This document shows, piece after piece, positions 44,260 to 54,800 of a stretch of DNA of 64,000 nucleotides. How positions within the stretch are numbered: position 1 is the first letter of the stretch; each line of letters starts with the position of its first letter. Origin of the DNA: Phaeosaccion multiseriatum (Eukaryota > Ochrophyta, other classes); NCBI GenBank assembly GCA_965112735.1, contig OZ218964.1:1922001-1986000 (forward strand), read 5' to 3'. Both the position numbers and the translations under genes were made by a program. Below the pieces are notes generated by a model, which saw nothing but the letters and a program-made list of their open reading frames with translations, was not told where the DNA came from and searched no databases.

Positions 44260-45174
44260 TCAAGAAGTGGGAAGCATGCTGCCCCCCACTCGTCTTATGC
44301 ACATGTACACGGCCTTTGTGCACGGCACGACTGCCATCTTGACCGTCTTTACGATGCCAGACACGACGTACTTCATGCCCCGGCTGCCTCCTGGAATAAA
44401 AGCCGCAAAGTACCACAGCAGGGCCACCATCTGCACGCTTGCTGCGCCCACAACCAAGGGATAGCTCCCGGCAATCAGGCACGCATACAGAGTTCCCAGC
44501 ATTGAGCCGACGTAGCACACGCTGAAGGGGAGCCGGTCCATAGCACACATGGACCGAAGTTGCACACTGGGACCCTGCCAGGCACGAACGACAAAAGGAC
44601 GAGGCACAGGGTTTGTGGGGAGATTAGCAACGTGCTACTCATGTCCTTTCGATTGCAAAACACAACACCACAAGACGTACCTTTAGCATTGCGAAGGACC
44701 CCATGAAGCAGAGACTGCCCATAGTGAAGGTGAGGGCGAACTTGCTGGGCCGCAGCATCAGGGTTGGCAAGCCCACGACAACGGCCAGCACGAAGAACAA
44801 GACGGACGCTAGCAGGCAGAAAACAAAGAGCTTCGTACAGTACAGCCCGGGCAAGAAGGGGGGAAACGGACATACTTGAGCTAGTGAGCCTGCGGAGATT
44901 CACGCCCCCCCCCCCAATTCCGGTCCTCGCTCGTTCGCTCGCTCACCTTAAAGCGCTGCTTGTACGACATTCCCATGATCATCACATCGGCCTCTGTCGC
45001 CGCCTGCGGCTGCTGCTGCCCCCTAACGAAGGTGGGGAGCAGGGCCTGCCGGTCGGAAATGTCCGCCCGCAGGCCCTGCCAAAAGCCCAGAGCAATGCCA
45101 CCTTCAGCCTCCTTCTTCTCCTCCTGCTGCTTTTGCTCAAACCACTCGCCGAAGCCCTTCCCCCCTGCAGCCAT
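44260..45174 (-). CDS. SFT2-like Golgi transport membrane protein (one-base frame problem)
   Basis: Exons 44947-45174, 44681-44874 and 44260-44574. The N-terminus is a charged cytosolic part (GFGEWFEQKQQEE); then come four hydrophobic spans with SFT2 signatures: KFALTFTMGSLCFMGSFAML, a Gly-Pro-Ser-Val-Gln-Leu turn, and WYFAAFIPGG near the end. SFT2/Got1 proteins act in vesicle fusion with Golgi membranes. The conserved frame of exon 2 does not join exon 1 in phase at any visible acceptor; one more C in the C6 run near 44860 would repair it. This may be a sequencing error, an unseen splice, or a real break. Confidence 0.75.
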
Positions 45175-45299
45175 TCTAGATGTTTGGTCTATCTACGCCC
45201 ACTACATGGGGAAAAATTGCAACCTTCTCCCCTTTCCTCTCTCCCCTTGTATGTCAATTAACCGCCCTGGATGTCAGTAGAAAATCAGTAGAATCAACA

Positions 45300-46090
45300 T
45301 TTTGAGTGGGCTCAGGAAAAGAGGTATTACGCACGCTACAGAGCACCACAGGCGAAGCTCTTCGGGAGATCTGAGGAAAAGACAGTATTCTAGATGTTGA
45401 GCAGCTTAAAGTCTGATTGTTACGTCTGTATAGAGCGATTTAGGAGGTGAAATGTGCTGCTATGTTGACGAGATCTTTGCCCCTGAACAAGGGAGAAAGA
45501 GAGAGGCGTAGCTCACACAAGAGGTGATAATCTTCGGGCTGAATACGGATTATGTAGTCAAATAGCCGATGTGAAGCTGGGAGCGCGGTCTTAGGAGATA
45601 GTGGGCTAACATGTGGAGCTGAAATGTCCGTTGCTTTGGCGGGAATTTGGGCCTCAAACAAGGGGGGAGTGGGGGAAGAGCGTGTGCGAGCAAGAGCCCA
45701 TGAGGGAGGAATGGCTTTGAGCAGACTGCGACCCACATATGGAAGTCGACGTTGAGCAGCTAAGAGTGCGATTGCAGGTGCTGTGGAGCAGAAGGGGTGA
45801 GGCGAGATGGAAACACTTATGGCAGCAGTTTTCACCTCAAAAATGGTGAGGAGAGGGAGGAGCGTGTGCGACCAGCAGACCACGAGAGATGAAACCCTTG
45901 AGAAAACTTGAGGGATACATAGTCTGCTGAGTGCTGGGCAGCTCGAAGTGTCCTTTCAGGAGCTACAGAGCGAGGGAGAGAATTTTACAAGTGTGAAGGG
46001 CCCCTTTTCGTCGTCATCCTGACCCTCGATCGAGGGGGAAGAGAGGGTATGACGATAGATATGGGCCAGATACAACGCGAGGCTATACCT
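45300..46090. repeat. Diverged tandem repeat, period about 175-182 bp
   Basis: Three landmarks recur in order: gagcagct(t)aa-type words at about 45399, 45570, 45753 and 45931; ctc(a/g)aacaaggg-type words at about 45484, 45653, 45835 and 46020; and agagcgtgtgcga words at about 45679 and 45858. Spacing is 170-182 bp. Copies are much diverged and none codes for a protein. The array starts shortly after the SFT2 start codon. Confidence 0.6.
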
Positions 46091-47524
46091 CATGACCATG
46101 CGCCGATTTGGTACTCTTTACATGCTCTCCTTGGCGAGGATGCGATTTACAACGCTATCTATGTGTATATTCGTCATTTTAACCCAATTTCACGGATGGG
46201 CAGCTCCAACTGTACACACACTGCCCCTCCTCCCCTTATCGGTGCTGCTACAGCTACTACTACTATAGATGCTGCACGAGGCTCCGTCTTACCTGCGAAA
46301 TCCGTCTCGGTAGCCCGCCAAGCCCTCCTCTGGCAGCTCCTAACCCCCCTGCCACGGCCTCCACCCCACTTTCTCTGCATACAGGGCGGTCAGCGACTTA
46401 AGTATGGCCTTGCGGCTCATCGTCCTGTCGCCCCTGAGTCATTCTCGCTTTTCGACCATGTGCCACGACGAACACCACCACCCACAGCAACAGCACGCTA
46501 CCCCCCCCCCCTTTCTCCGGCTCAGCTCCCATGGCCGCCTCGGCAGCCGATGGCGCGTCCAGCTGCTGCTTGATTGAGCTTCTCTCACTCGTGGCTGGTA
46601 GGCTTCAATACGAGCACGCTCATCCGCAGTAGCCAAGAGGAGCTGCAGCTGATCGTGCAGCAACGGCGTCCCCGGGGTGGACGACGAGGCGGATAAGCTT
46701 GACTTCTATCTGGACGCCTGCTTCTCTTCCCCCCGCTCGTCTGGCCACTGCCGCTCGTGAACCCCTTGCTCCTTACCTTCTCGCTCCCTGAAGAGAGGCA
46801 GGATGGTCGCCGCAGTCGTTCTCCTGCCCCGGTAATGACCCTCGTGATGACCTAACCGAAGGGGCCAAAATTAGGGAGGTGGACACGAGGTGATTTCCCA
46901 TGTCTGGTTAAGCTCGCTGAAGCTGAAAGTTGGACATCTGACAACTCACACACTAGATGCCACAACATACCTTGTGTCGCCCTTGACTCTGCCGGGAAGG
47001 TTCCTTCCCTTTCCTCTCCACCCTCATACTTCGCCACCTGTGCAGTGACCTCGGGAGAAGATGTCGAAGTCCCCCCGATAGCCCCACCACCCACGTCCCG
47101 CAATAACAGGGGGCAGGGGAGTTAGTATTACGCCCCTTGAGCAAGACCGATGCTCTGACAGGGCGTGGGATCGGCTGCTCATGACCTCACAAAAAGGACC
47201 CTTCAAAGGCAAAAGAGAGGGGAGCACACGTATGCGATTGTGCACATGGGATTATGACCTTTGAAGCTAAAACTTTGTCACAAGCCAGGCTACATATGAG
47301 TGATGTTAATCCCTCTTGCCCCGCTCGTAACTGCCAGGCGAAGCCTTCCATCTCACGCCCTCTCCCCCTCTCGTGCGCCCTCACCTTTTCGGCCACCTCG
47401 GGTGACGACCTGCCATAGACGTCTTGCCCCCCGCCCATGGACAGCAGCGGTACGGGGGTCATCAGACGTGTCCTGCGGACGAGATGACGCCCTCATGGGC
47501 CCTGAAAATCGGTAGAATAGAGCA
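46091..47524. other. Gene-poor stretch with weak ORFs
   Basis: No family is recognised. On the minus strand two short frames, 47187-47462 (GGGQDVYGRSSPEVAEK) and 46852-47103 (GGGAIGGTSTSSPEVTAQ), resemble each other and may be old duplicates. Another minus frame near 46590-46663 has LLHDQLQLLLATADERARI. None can be joined convincingly. Confidence 0.35.
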
Positions 47525-47761
47525 GTGTCCACGTCTCAGAGACATCCAACTGTGAAGGTGGAGTACCCTAACTTCAGGGGCAAAAGTGCCGACGAGCTGG
47601 AGGCGGAAGAGCATGCGACGCATATGAAAAGTTTCGCATACTCCTGGAGAAGAGATCCTATCTTGCCCACGGCTGATCTCTATGGCTATACCCCCCTCCG
47701 TCCTCTCTCTCTCTCGAAACAAAGGTTGGCGAAAAACGCACCTTTGCAGCTCACCCGCTAA
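47525..47761 (+). other. Short ORF, weakly Gag-like
   Basis: 78 codons opening with an out-of-context start. VKVEYPNFRGKSADELEAEE recalls the start of Ty3/gypsy-type Gag domains (Pro-x-Phe-x-Gly followed by acidic helix). No protease, reverse transcriptase, integrase or LTR is visible nearby, so this is at most a small remnant. Chance resemblance is quite possible. Confidence 0.2.
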
Positions 47762-48342
47762 TTCTTGCCACAAAGCTGCTGCGAGCACGCTCTCAGCTGC
47801 CTAATCCCGAGTTCACTGTGTTTTCCTCAAGCTTGCACAAGCGCTTCGTCTGGGATAGTCCTTGTATCTAGTATTCATCTCCTCCCTCACGCGCCCCAGC
47901 CGATGAAAAAAAATTGACTGAAAATTTCGGTCCTACTGACATCCAGGGCGGTTAATTGACATACAAGGGCCTACGTCTGGGCCATTGACATATTCCTTCC
48001 CCTCCTCCCCCTACCACCACCCTTACTCTACCGGCCCTACACCACCCAACCATCACTCAAAGGCTCAAAGGCAGCCAGGGGGGCGGCAGGGAGAGGAGAG
48101 CGGGGGAGGAGGAGGCGGGAGGGAGAAACAATACGGGTTTGATTCACAACCGGCAAGACACGTGAGGGGGAGGCTGACCAAAGTGGCCCATGACCTGTCC
48201 ACCCCTACCCAGCTCCGCTCGGCGAAGCGTCCGCGCAAACTGAACTCTTCCAAGCGGAAGGTCCGCTGACAACGACATGCCATAGCCGGCGAAGAGGAAG
48301 GGGAAGGGACCGTAGAGGCAAGGGCATTGTGGTTACGAATGA

Positions 48343-49138
48343 TTGGCAGGAGGAAATTGGGGTCAGGCCAGGAAGGACACAAAGAAGCGCAGCGCCTTAC
48401 TCTGTTTTGCTGAGAGCACTGCGGCTCTTGCTGCCGGCTCAGAGATCTTCTTTGACCATGAACGGGGTAGCCCGCTGACTGCCGCACAACTGTATTCCAA
48501 ATTGGAGGAGATGGAGCAAGTACTGCCTGTCGGTAGCAGGAGCATCGTTGAGCTTCGGCTTCTTTCGAAACGGGCGACGAATAGATTGTTGAGCGCGAGG
48601 GAGCCCTTTTAGAGATGAAGGTTTCAGACGAGGCCAGAACATGCATTCGTGATTCACTCACGGCTACGCACAAACTGAGAGTTCCGTCTTCTGCTTGCAA
48701 CGCCGACACTGACTGGACTTCTGCTTGCAACGCCGACACTGACTGGACGAACAGTCAGATGTTTGGTGTCTTGGCGACTTCCACCACCTTAGGAGCGTCA
48801 AGTGGATGGCTTGGGGGGCCTACGGCGACCCAGACGATGTTCTTGGGCTTGCAGCAGAGAAATGCACAACGTTTTTGCATCTGGACATTCAGCAGACTGG
48901 GGAAAGACTTTTTTTTGTGGACGCCATTGGCATGCTTGCTGGGTGCTACCTCCGAACCAGGCCTGAGAGCAAGGTGCTCGTGGCGGTCGCCTTTGTGTCT
49001 TCCGTCGATTGTAGGCAGCGAGTCATTGAGTTGTTCGGCCTGCGCACAGGCCACGTTCCGGTAGACCAACAGTCCGAGCACAAGGAGGAGGCGGCAAGGG
49101 GCCCCTTCCTTCCAGCTTCTGGCCACAGTGACCTGTAG
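48343..49138 (+). pseudogene. Unrecognised broken or spliced coding segments
   Basis: Frame 48343-48612 (LTAAQLYSKLEEMEQVLP, KRATNRLLSARE) and frame 48806-49138 (LGLAAEKCTTFLHLDIQQTG, FFVDAIGMLAGCYL) have ordinary amino-acid make-up and could belong to one gene. Between them are stops and a 30-bp direct duplication (48688-48717 and 48718-48747). No domain is recognised. It could be a lineage-specific gene with introns or a decayed mobile-element gene. Confidence 0.3.
48688..48747. repeat. 30-bp perfect tandem duplication
   Basis: cttctgcttgcaacgccgac plus actgactgga is present twice back to back with no difference, so the duplication is recent. Confidence 0.95.
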
Positions 49139-49597
49139 TTCGCTGGTCTAGGATCGTCTGGAGCTTTTCGCCGGCGACTCGTGTACGCAGTTCCGGTGGG
49201 GGCTGCACGCGTATTTTTTACCGTGGCAGAGGGAGAGTCAGTGGCCTTCCACTCCTTCTCCGAAGGCAGCAAGCCTCTCTTGGTTGATTAATAGTACCGC
49301 CCGTGTTCAGAGCTGGTGCTGACGAGAGAGCGCGGGGAGGAGGACAAGGAGAAGAAGAGGCGGAAGGTGAGGGAGGGAAAAGGGGATGGCAGCCCAAGGA
49401 AGGAAGGCTCTCTGACCGAGCAAGGAAGCTGAAAGAAAGCTTTCTTCCCTGGGCTGCCCTCTCCCGGGGGGTTGGAGGCTCCTCCCTCCATTTGTCCCCT
49501 CTCGTCTGTGTCTTGCTCCCTCCGTTGAACGAGCAGGCTTGTAAACAACCCCTTGGGGAGGGCGGGGAATGATGGGCCTGCTCAATGATGAGCGCAA

Positions 49598-50335
49598 TTG
49601 GAGGGCGAGGGCGAGGGTGAGGAGCCACAGCCATGCAGCAGAGTCCGTCCAAGCCCAGCAGGAGAAGCAGCAGCAGTTGGTGATACAGCACCAGCAGCAC
49701 ACGACGAGGCGGAGATCGTCTACCGGTGGAGCGTGAGGAGCCGAATGATGAGGTGCCAAAGGGCCGCGCCCACTTCCCCGCGTCTCTCGCACGTCGTTCT
49801 TCCCTGGCCCGCTGAGGCACTGTCACAGGCACTACACGGAGGGGTGAGGATGCAGAGCGTTATGCGGTCATGCAGCGTAGCACTGTGTACCTCGATGGCG
49901 TCTCGGGTGAGGGGCATGGGCGTGGAAGAGAAGCAAGGCGCCTACCACCAGGACCTGATTAAACCGTACATTGACGGCGTGCGAGGGCAACCGAAGGGGC
50001 TGTCCGATGGTTTTGCTCGGTACTACATTCGCTACTGCCCCGTTTGTTGGGGCACGAGCTCTCTGCAGGAGCAGCGCAGCGTGGAGGATGGGGAGGTCAC
50101 CGAAGGAGAGCCGCCCACACTGACGCGCGTAGAACAAATGAGGAGGCGCAAGGCGCAAGGCATACCATTGAGGCGTGAGTACTACGTTCGGTGGGCGATG
50201 AGGGAAGGAGGGCGCTATCGGACTTGGGAGTGGGACGATTGGTTGCTGCAGCAAGGCTACAGGGCGGCGATTGAGGCTTTCGAGGACGCGATAGAGCCAG
50301 GGGCTCTCGACCCTAGCACGCAACGCAAGCGCTAA
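49598..50335 (+). CDS. Uncharacterised ORF, 245 codons at most
   Basis: Open frame ending with a stop at 50335. The C-terminal half (from about 49850, MQSVMRS or MASRVRG) has balanced composition: HQDLIKPYIDGVRGQPKGL, FARYYIRYCPVCWG, RREYYVRWAMREGG, WEWDDWLLQQGYRAAIEAF. It may be a real lineage-specific protein or part of a mobile element. The N-terminal half is Gln/Pro/Arg-rich and may not be coding. The start is undecided. Confidence 0.35.
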   Translation: MEGEGEGEEPQPCSRVRPSPAGEAAAVGDTAPAAHDEAEIVYRWSVRSRMMRCQRAAPTSPRLSHVVLPWPAEALSQALHGGVRMQSVMRSCSVALCTSMASRVRGMGVEEKQGAYHQDLIKPYIDGVRGQPKGLSDGFARYYIRYCPVCWGTSSLQEQRSVEDGEVTEGEPPTLTRVEQMRRRKAQGIPLRREYYVRWAMREGGRYRTWEWDDWLLQQGYRAAIEAFEDAIEPGALDPSTQRKR

Positions 50336-50541
50336 CTGACAGTGGGTCAGAGCCGAGACGCAGCACCGCCTGAGGTTCTGAGCGGCACGGCGTAGAGGAG
50401 CAGGAGTAGCGCGGGCGGTCGAGGAGTAGAGAGGGCATTGGGGATGTTGGGAAAGACGTGTTGGACATCCAGCAAGGCAGTCACAGATGGCGTCGTGGCC
50501 CCCTGGGGTACCACGTGACGGGCCCTGTGGCCCTCAGTATC

Positions 50542-50604
50542 AGGAAGCTGGTTAGGTGAAGCTTGAGAGCGTGGCTTGCGACCACTTAACCTAACCAGCT
50601 TCCT
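50542..50604. repeat. Perfect 16-bp inverted repeat (hairpin)
   Basis: AGGAAGCTGGTTAGGT at 50542-50557 is repeated inverted at 50589-50604 with a 31-nt loop; pairing continues with a few mismatches into the loop. It is followed by a C10 run. Lone hairpin of unknown role. Confidence 0.8.
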
Positions 50605-50890
50605 ACAGTCCCCCCCCCCCTAAAGGGGAGGGAGAGGGTCAAAGGGCACGTCCACTTCCCCGCGTCCCCCTCTTTCGTCTCTCGATGGCACAACAAACAC
50701 TCAACAAGGGCCCGAACTACCAGCATCTTTCTTCTTTGAGTCCTACTAGTCCTACTTTTGCTAGACTGACACCTACCCCTTGAACACCGGCATGATCCTC
50801 ATCCACAGCTACTGCACCGCCAACCATTGCATCAGTGCTTCGAGCCACTCCAGCTGGGCCTGACCCATCCGAGGGGGGAGGGAGGGGGGG

Positions 50891-50965
50891 GGATGGCAGT
50901 GGATGGCAGTGGATGGCAGTGGATGGCAATGGATGACAGTAGACGGGGTGGCAGTGGATGGCAGT
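50891..50965. repeat. GGATGGCAGT decamer minisatellite
   Basis: Five decamers (three identical, two with one change) at 50891-50940, then degenerate copies. The reverse strand reads as runs of His/Cys/Pro, giving spurious ORFs. Confidence 0.9.
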
Positions 50966-51217
50966 AAATAAGAGTGACGGGTGGAGGGGGGATGGCAGTG
51001 GATGGGGCGGGGAGGACTCGGAGATGGGGAGGAGCGTTGGATAGCGGCTTACAGTAGAGAAGACAACAAGCAGCCATTTACCCATCCACCCACACCTACC
51101 CACGTACCCCCACCTGCCCACCCACCCACCCACGCACGCACCTACCCACTTACTGACAAACTTCATCCACCCACGCATTGACCACAACCCCCCCCCACCC
51201 ATTGACATACCCACCTA

Positions 51218-51275
51218 TCGACCCCTGACACGCTATCGCCCACTTTCTCGATAGCGCGCTATCCGCCGCCGGCCA
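51218..51275. repeat. One-ended copy of the foldback element
   Basis: TCGACCCCTGACACGCTATC at 51218-51237 is the same end sequence as at 16373. It is followed by cgcccactttctcgatagcg and cgctatccgccgccgg; the other end is missing. Confidence 0.75.
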
Positions 51276-51422
51276 AACCCAGCCACTGGACTTCGTGCAC
51301 TGACCTGCTAGCAAAAGCCAAAAGAAGGCAAAAAATGTGTCACCAAAGAGCGGTTCGGCGCCGCGGCCCAAAAAAAAAGACAGGCGCCATGTGGGGTTTG
51401 GAACGCATTACAGTTTTTTCAG

Positions 51423-51430
51423 TTTATATA
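51423..51430 (+). promoter_or_regulatory. TATA-like box of the U6 gene
   Basis: tttatata lies about 25-30 bp before the likely U6 5' end, the usual place for the TATA box of RNA polymerase III type 3 promoters. Confidence 0.6.
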
Positions 51431-51454
51431 CCTAAAAATTACCATACCCCGCTG

Positions 51455-51573
51455 GATCCACTCGAAAGAGTGGCTATCTATGAAATTGATTACAAAACAG
51501 AGAAGATTAGCTTGGCCCCAGCACATGGATGACACGCACTAGTTGAGAAGAGGTTTCAATCTATTTTTTTTTT
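51455..51573 (+). ncRNA. U6 spliceosomal snRNA
   Basis: The 5' stem-loop is ccactc-gaaa-gagtgg (51458-51473). The invariant ACAGAGA box is at 51497-51503, followed by agattAGC (catalytic triad), a ttggccccagcacatgg internal stem-loop region and gatgacacgca. Transcription should stop in the T run beginning near 51573. In U6, ACAGAGA pairs with the 5' splice site and AGC with U2 helix I. Compared with the common eukaryotic form, the internal loop is slightly changed (cttggcccca for catggcccct). Exact 5' and 3' ends are estimates. Its presence fits the intron-rich genes around it. Confidence 0.92.
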
Positions 51574-51834
51574 TTTCTCCCCCTTTTTTTTTTGCATGCT
51601 ACGAGCGTAAAGGAGGGGGGGAGATGGCAGGAAATGATTAAAGGAGTGCATGGGCATTATTCTCTGAGCACTGCCACTCCCAAAGCACTACATGTACACG
51701 AGTTTCCCTGAAGGAGAGAGTAGAGAGTAGCGAGAAGTGATAATGGTACCGCAGTTGGTCGTCTGCTGGCCAGTCGCCAAAGAGCGAATCGTCTCAACTG
51801 CCAATTCCCCCCCAAAATGTGGGATTGAGAGCGG

Positions 51835-54800
51835 ATGGGCACAATTGCCGGGATATCCACACGCTCAGCGAGACAGGTGCTTGCCAGGTGTGTGTTAATT
51901 CTGTTCTCTGCTGTCCAAATAGTGTTTTGCCGTCTTACGTCCCCCCCCCCCCCCCTCCCCAGAGTGGTTGAGGAGAGTCTGAAAGCCTCGTTCAGAGATG
52001 CGCCTCCACCGAGTCTTCAGCGCCTGTGGAGGAAGGATCTCGTCGGTGGTACAGCGCAGGTGAGGACTGTAAGAGGGCAGCCGAGTCGCGCTGAGCCTTG
52101 CCAGCCACTAAAAGACGTCTGTTTGTTCCAAACGCAGCTCTGCCTCAACGCATGTATTTGGCTCCTTCTCGCGGGGTGCATTTACGGCACGGTCGCTGGG
52201 CAGTCTTATGTTGAATACCTGGTCATGGTGTTCCTCGTCGCCTCGCTCATGCTCGCCAACGCGCTCGTGAAGGTGCGTTCCTCTCAACTTTTTTTTGTAC
52301 AAAGTGAATTAGGAAGTGCGGCAAAGCCAACACCGTCCATAAAGCAGTCAAAACCATAACTCTTGAAGCCAAGTCTGGCTGGTACCGTGGAAGGAGTAGG
52401 AGGTTGGAGTAGAAAGAGTGGAAGGGGGGTGTAATCCTTTCCTCCTCTTTTTACTTCATTTCTTTTCTGCCACAGCATCAGGCATTGTTTGACTTTCCCT
52501 CATCGCCACATGCATACATACGAATGTATACCAGGCCGTGTATGAGCGATGCAACGCTCTCGAGCTGCGGCACCGACTGTTGAGTGCTCGAGGAGCTTTT
52601 GTGAAAGCAGCTAGCCTCGCTGAAGGTGAGCACCGAGCGCTTGAAAAGACAGGGTGACGGACGACCCCGGTCAGGCAGTGTGGAACTTTGAGGATAACCA
52701 CAGCCCGATACTACGACCACCCAGGTTCTTTCACCAACGAAAGGGGCAAGCTGCGATCAACTCCCAAAGCTTCGTGGGCTTCAGGACTTGTCCCCGGCGG
52801 GACAGCTCAGTCGGTCTTCTCCGTGTACAGGTAGAGAGGGGCCCTATGGAAGCCTTAATAAGCTTCCACAGCCCCCAAGACGCCCCTCAAACTCGTTCGT
52901 TGGTTAATATATAACTCTCTCCTTCTCCGCAGGGACGGATGCTGGCAGCGAGTGCCTCGCCTATTGCTGGTGCAGGGGGACATCATTGCGCTTATGGGTG
53001 GGGATACTGCTCCTGCTGCTGTGCAGCTCCTGCAGTTTGATGCACGCACCAAGGATATGCTACTGAACTGTGCAAAAGAGGAGGCACAACAAGGTACTAC
53101 TGTACACGGTTCCTATTCAAGCACAGTCCGCCCCCCGCATATTGATGCAAGTACACGCCCCATGTTGGTGTGGATTGTTGCAGAGACCGGACCTTGTCAC
53201 CCCGACAATCTACAATGGGAAGCGGTGGGGTCCACCATTGTGGCCGCGAATGAGCGTATTCAGCTCAGGGCAGAAGCAGTGGACCGCTTCGACAAGCGAG
53301 CCATGCTCGCGCCCAACTCTCCTTTGCTCCTTCTTCTGTGCGGGGATATTCGCTGCTACGAACTGCTGGCGACACCGTTGCAGCAGCATCTGACGAGGTT
53401 TCTGCCGTTGGTACGTACAATTGCTCGCGCACCCACGTTTCAATCAAATGTGGAGGGTGTTCTCTCAGGCTCCTTTCTGCTACTCCCGTCGTACCACTAC
53501 TCTTCAGAGCGAGTCGCACCCCTCGCAGCCGCCTCCGCCCTCGCTCCTTTGGCGTCGCCTTGTTGGTGCGCAGCAGACCGTCCTCCGTGCCATGCAAATC
53601 ATGACCATTGCTACATGTCTGGCCGGGTGCGTCAGAGTCGCTGTTCGAGGAGAAGCGAAAGGCTGGGTGGCAGATGTTATCATTTTGCCAGGTAAGAGGT
53701 GGCATCGCGGCCGGTGGGTCGCCTTCAGCCTCTACCATGTCCTCACCACTGTTTCTGCCCCCCCCCTCCCCCGCCCCCGGACAGTCGCAGTCGCCATTTG
53801 CCTGCTTCCACTCACGTCGCCGCTTCTTATGGTGGTCGGCGAGAGCCTTTCAACTGCAAGGTTACTTGCTGTGGTGGAGCTTGTTCTTTGCCAAAAGCGT
53901 TCAAAGCTCTCTTCCGCGCCCAATGACTCTGGTGACGCGTCCCGGACTTCTTCGCGACACGGTCCGTTTGCTCGGGAAGCTGACAACCCTGCGGCGCCAG
54001 ACAGTCCGCTGAGCCTTTCGGACGCGGATGACTTTGACGAGTTCGACGCCGATGAAAGACAGGCGCTCCTCTCTCAGGTGGGATGCAGCCGCAAACCAAA
54101 CCCCGCAACTACACTACATTGCTCACAAGCTGCCTGTGGTATGATTCTGCGCAGGCGAGGCACGTGGTCCCGAGGCAGCGTATATGGGGATACTTTGTTG
54201 CCACGTGGCGAACGCGATGGAGGATAGGGATGATGGATGTGTCGACTCTGGGCAGGTGAGTGAGACTCTGCCCTACTTGCAGCTCCATCCTTGATTCACA
54301 CCCCGTCTCTTTTCTTTTTTATCATTGGTGAAGCGGTGGGACTACGCCTCCTGCAGAGGTGAGTGAGTCATGTTGTGTGAGCCGCATCAGCAGCTTGGTG
54401 TAGCTATGGCAAGCCCCTTTACTCCTCTTTGAGCACCCCCACCCCCCACCTCTTGCAACGGTTCGTGACACGTAAGGGACACCTGGCGGGGCTCATGAGG
54501 GCATGCGGACTTGCCGGCAGTGCCTCTGCAGCTCCGTTACTTCCCATCCCCATGCTCCAAAGCCAATTGGTGGAGAAGATTGGTGCTGTGACCATGACCA
54601 TCATGCTGGATGAGGAATCTGTTTGCGAGTCGTATTCGTCCGCGGAGGAAATCTTTCTTGCCAATTCCAAGGACGATGTCGGCATTGGGCATGGCTCTGT
54701 GCTGGACCTCCACGCCAAAGTGGAGGTACGTGTTGCCCCTGGAAAAAGGTTTTGCCATACGCACCACGTGCTGATTGATGTATGATACATGCACTTTCTC

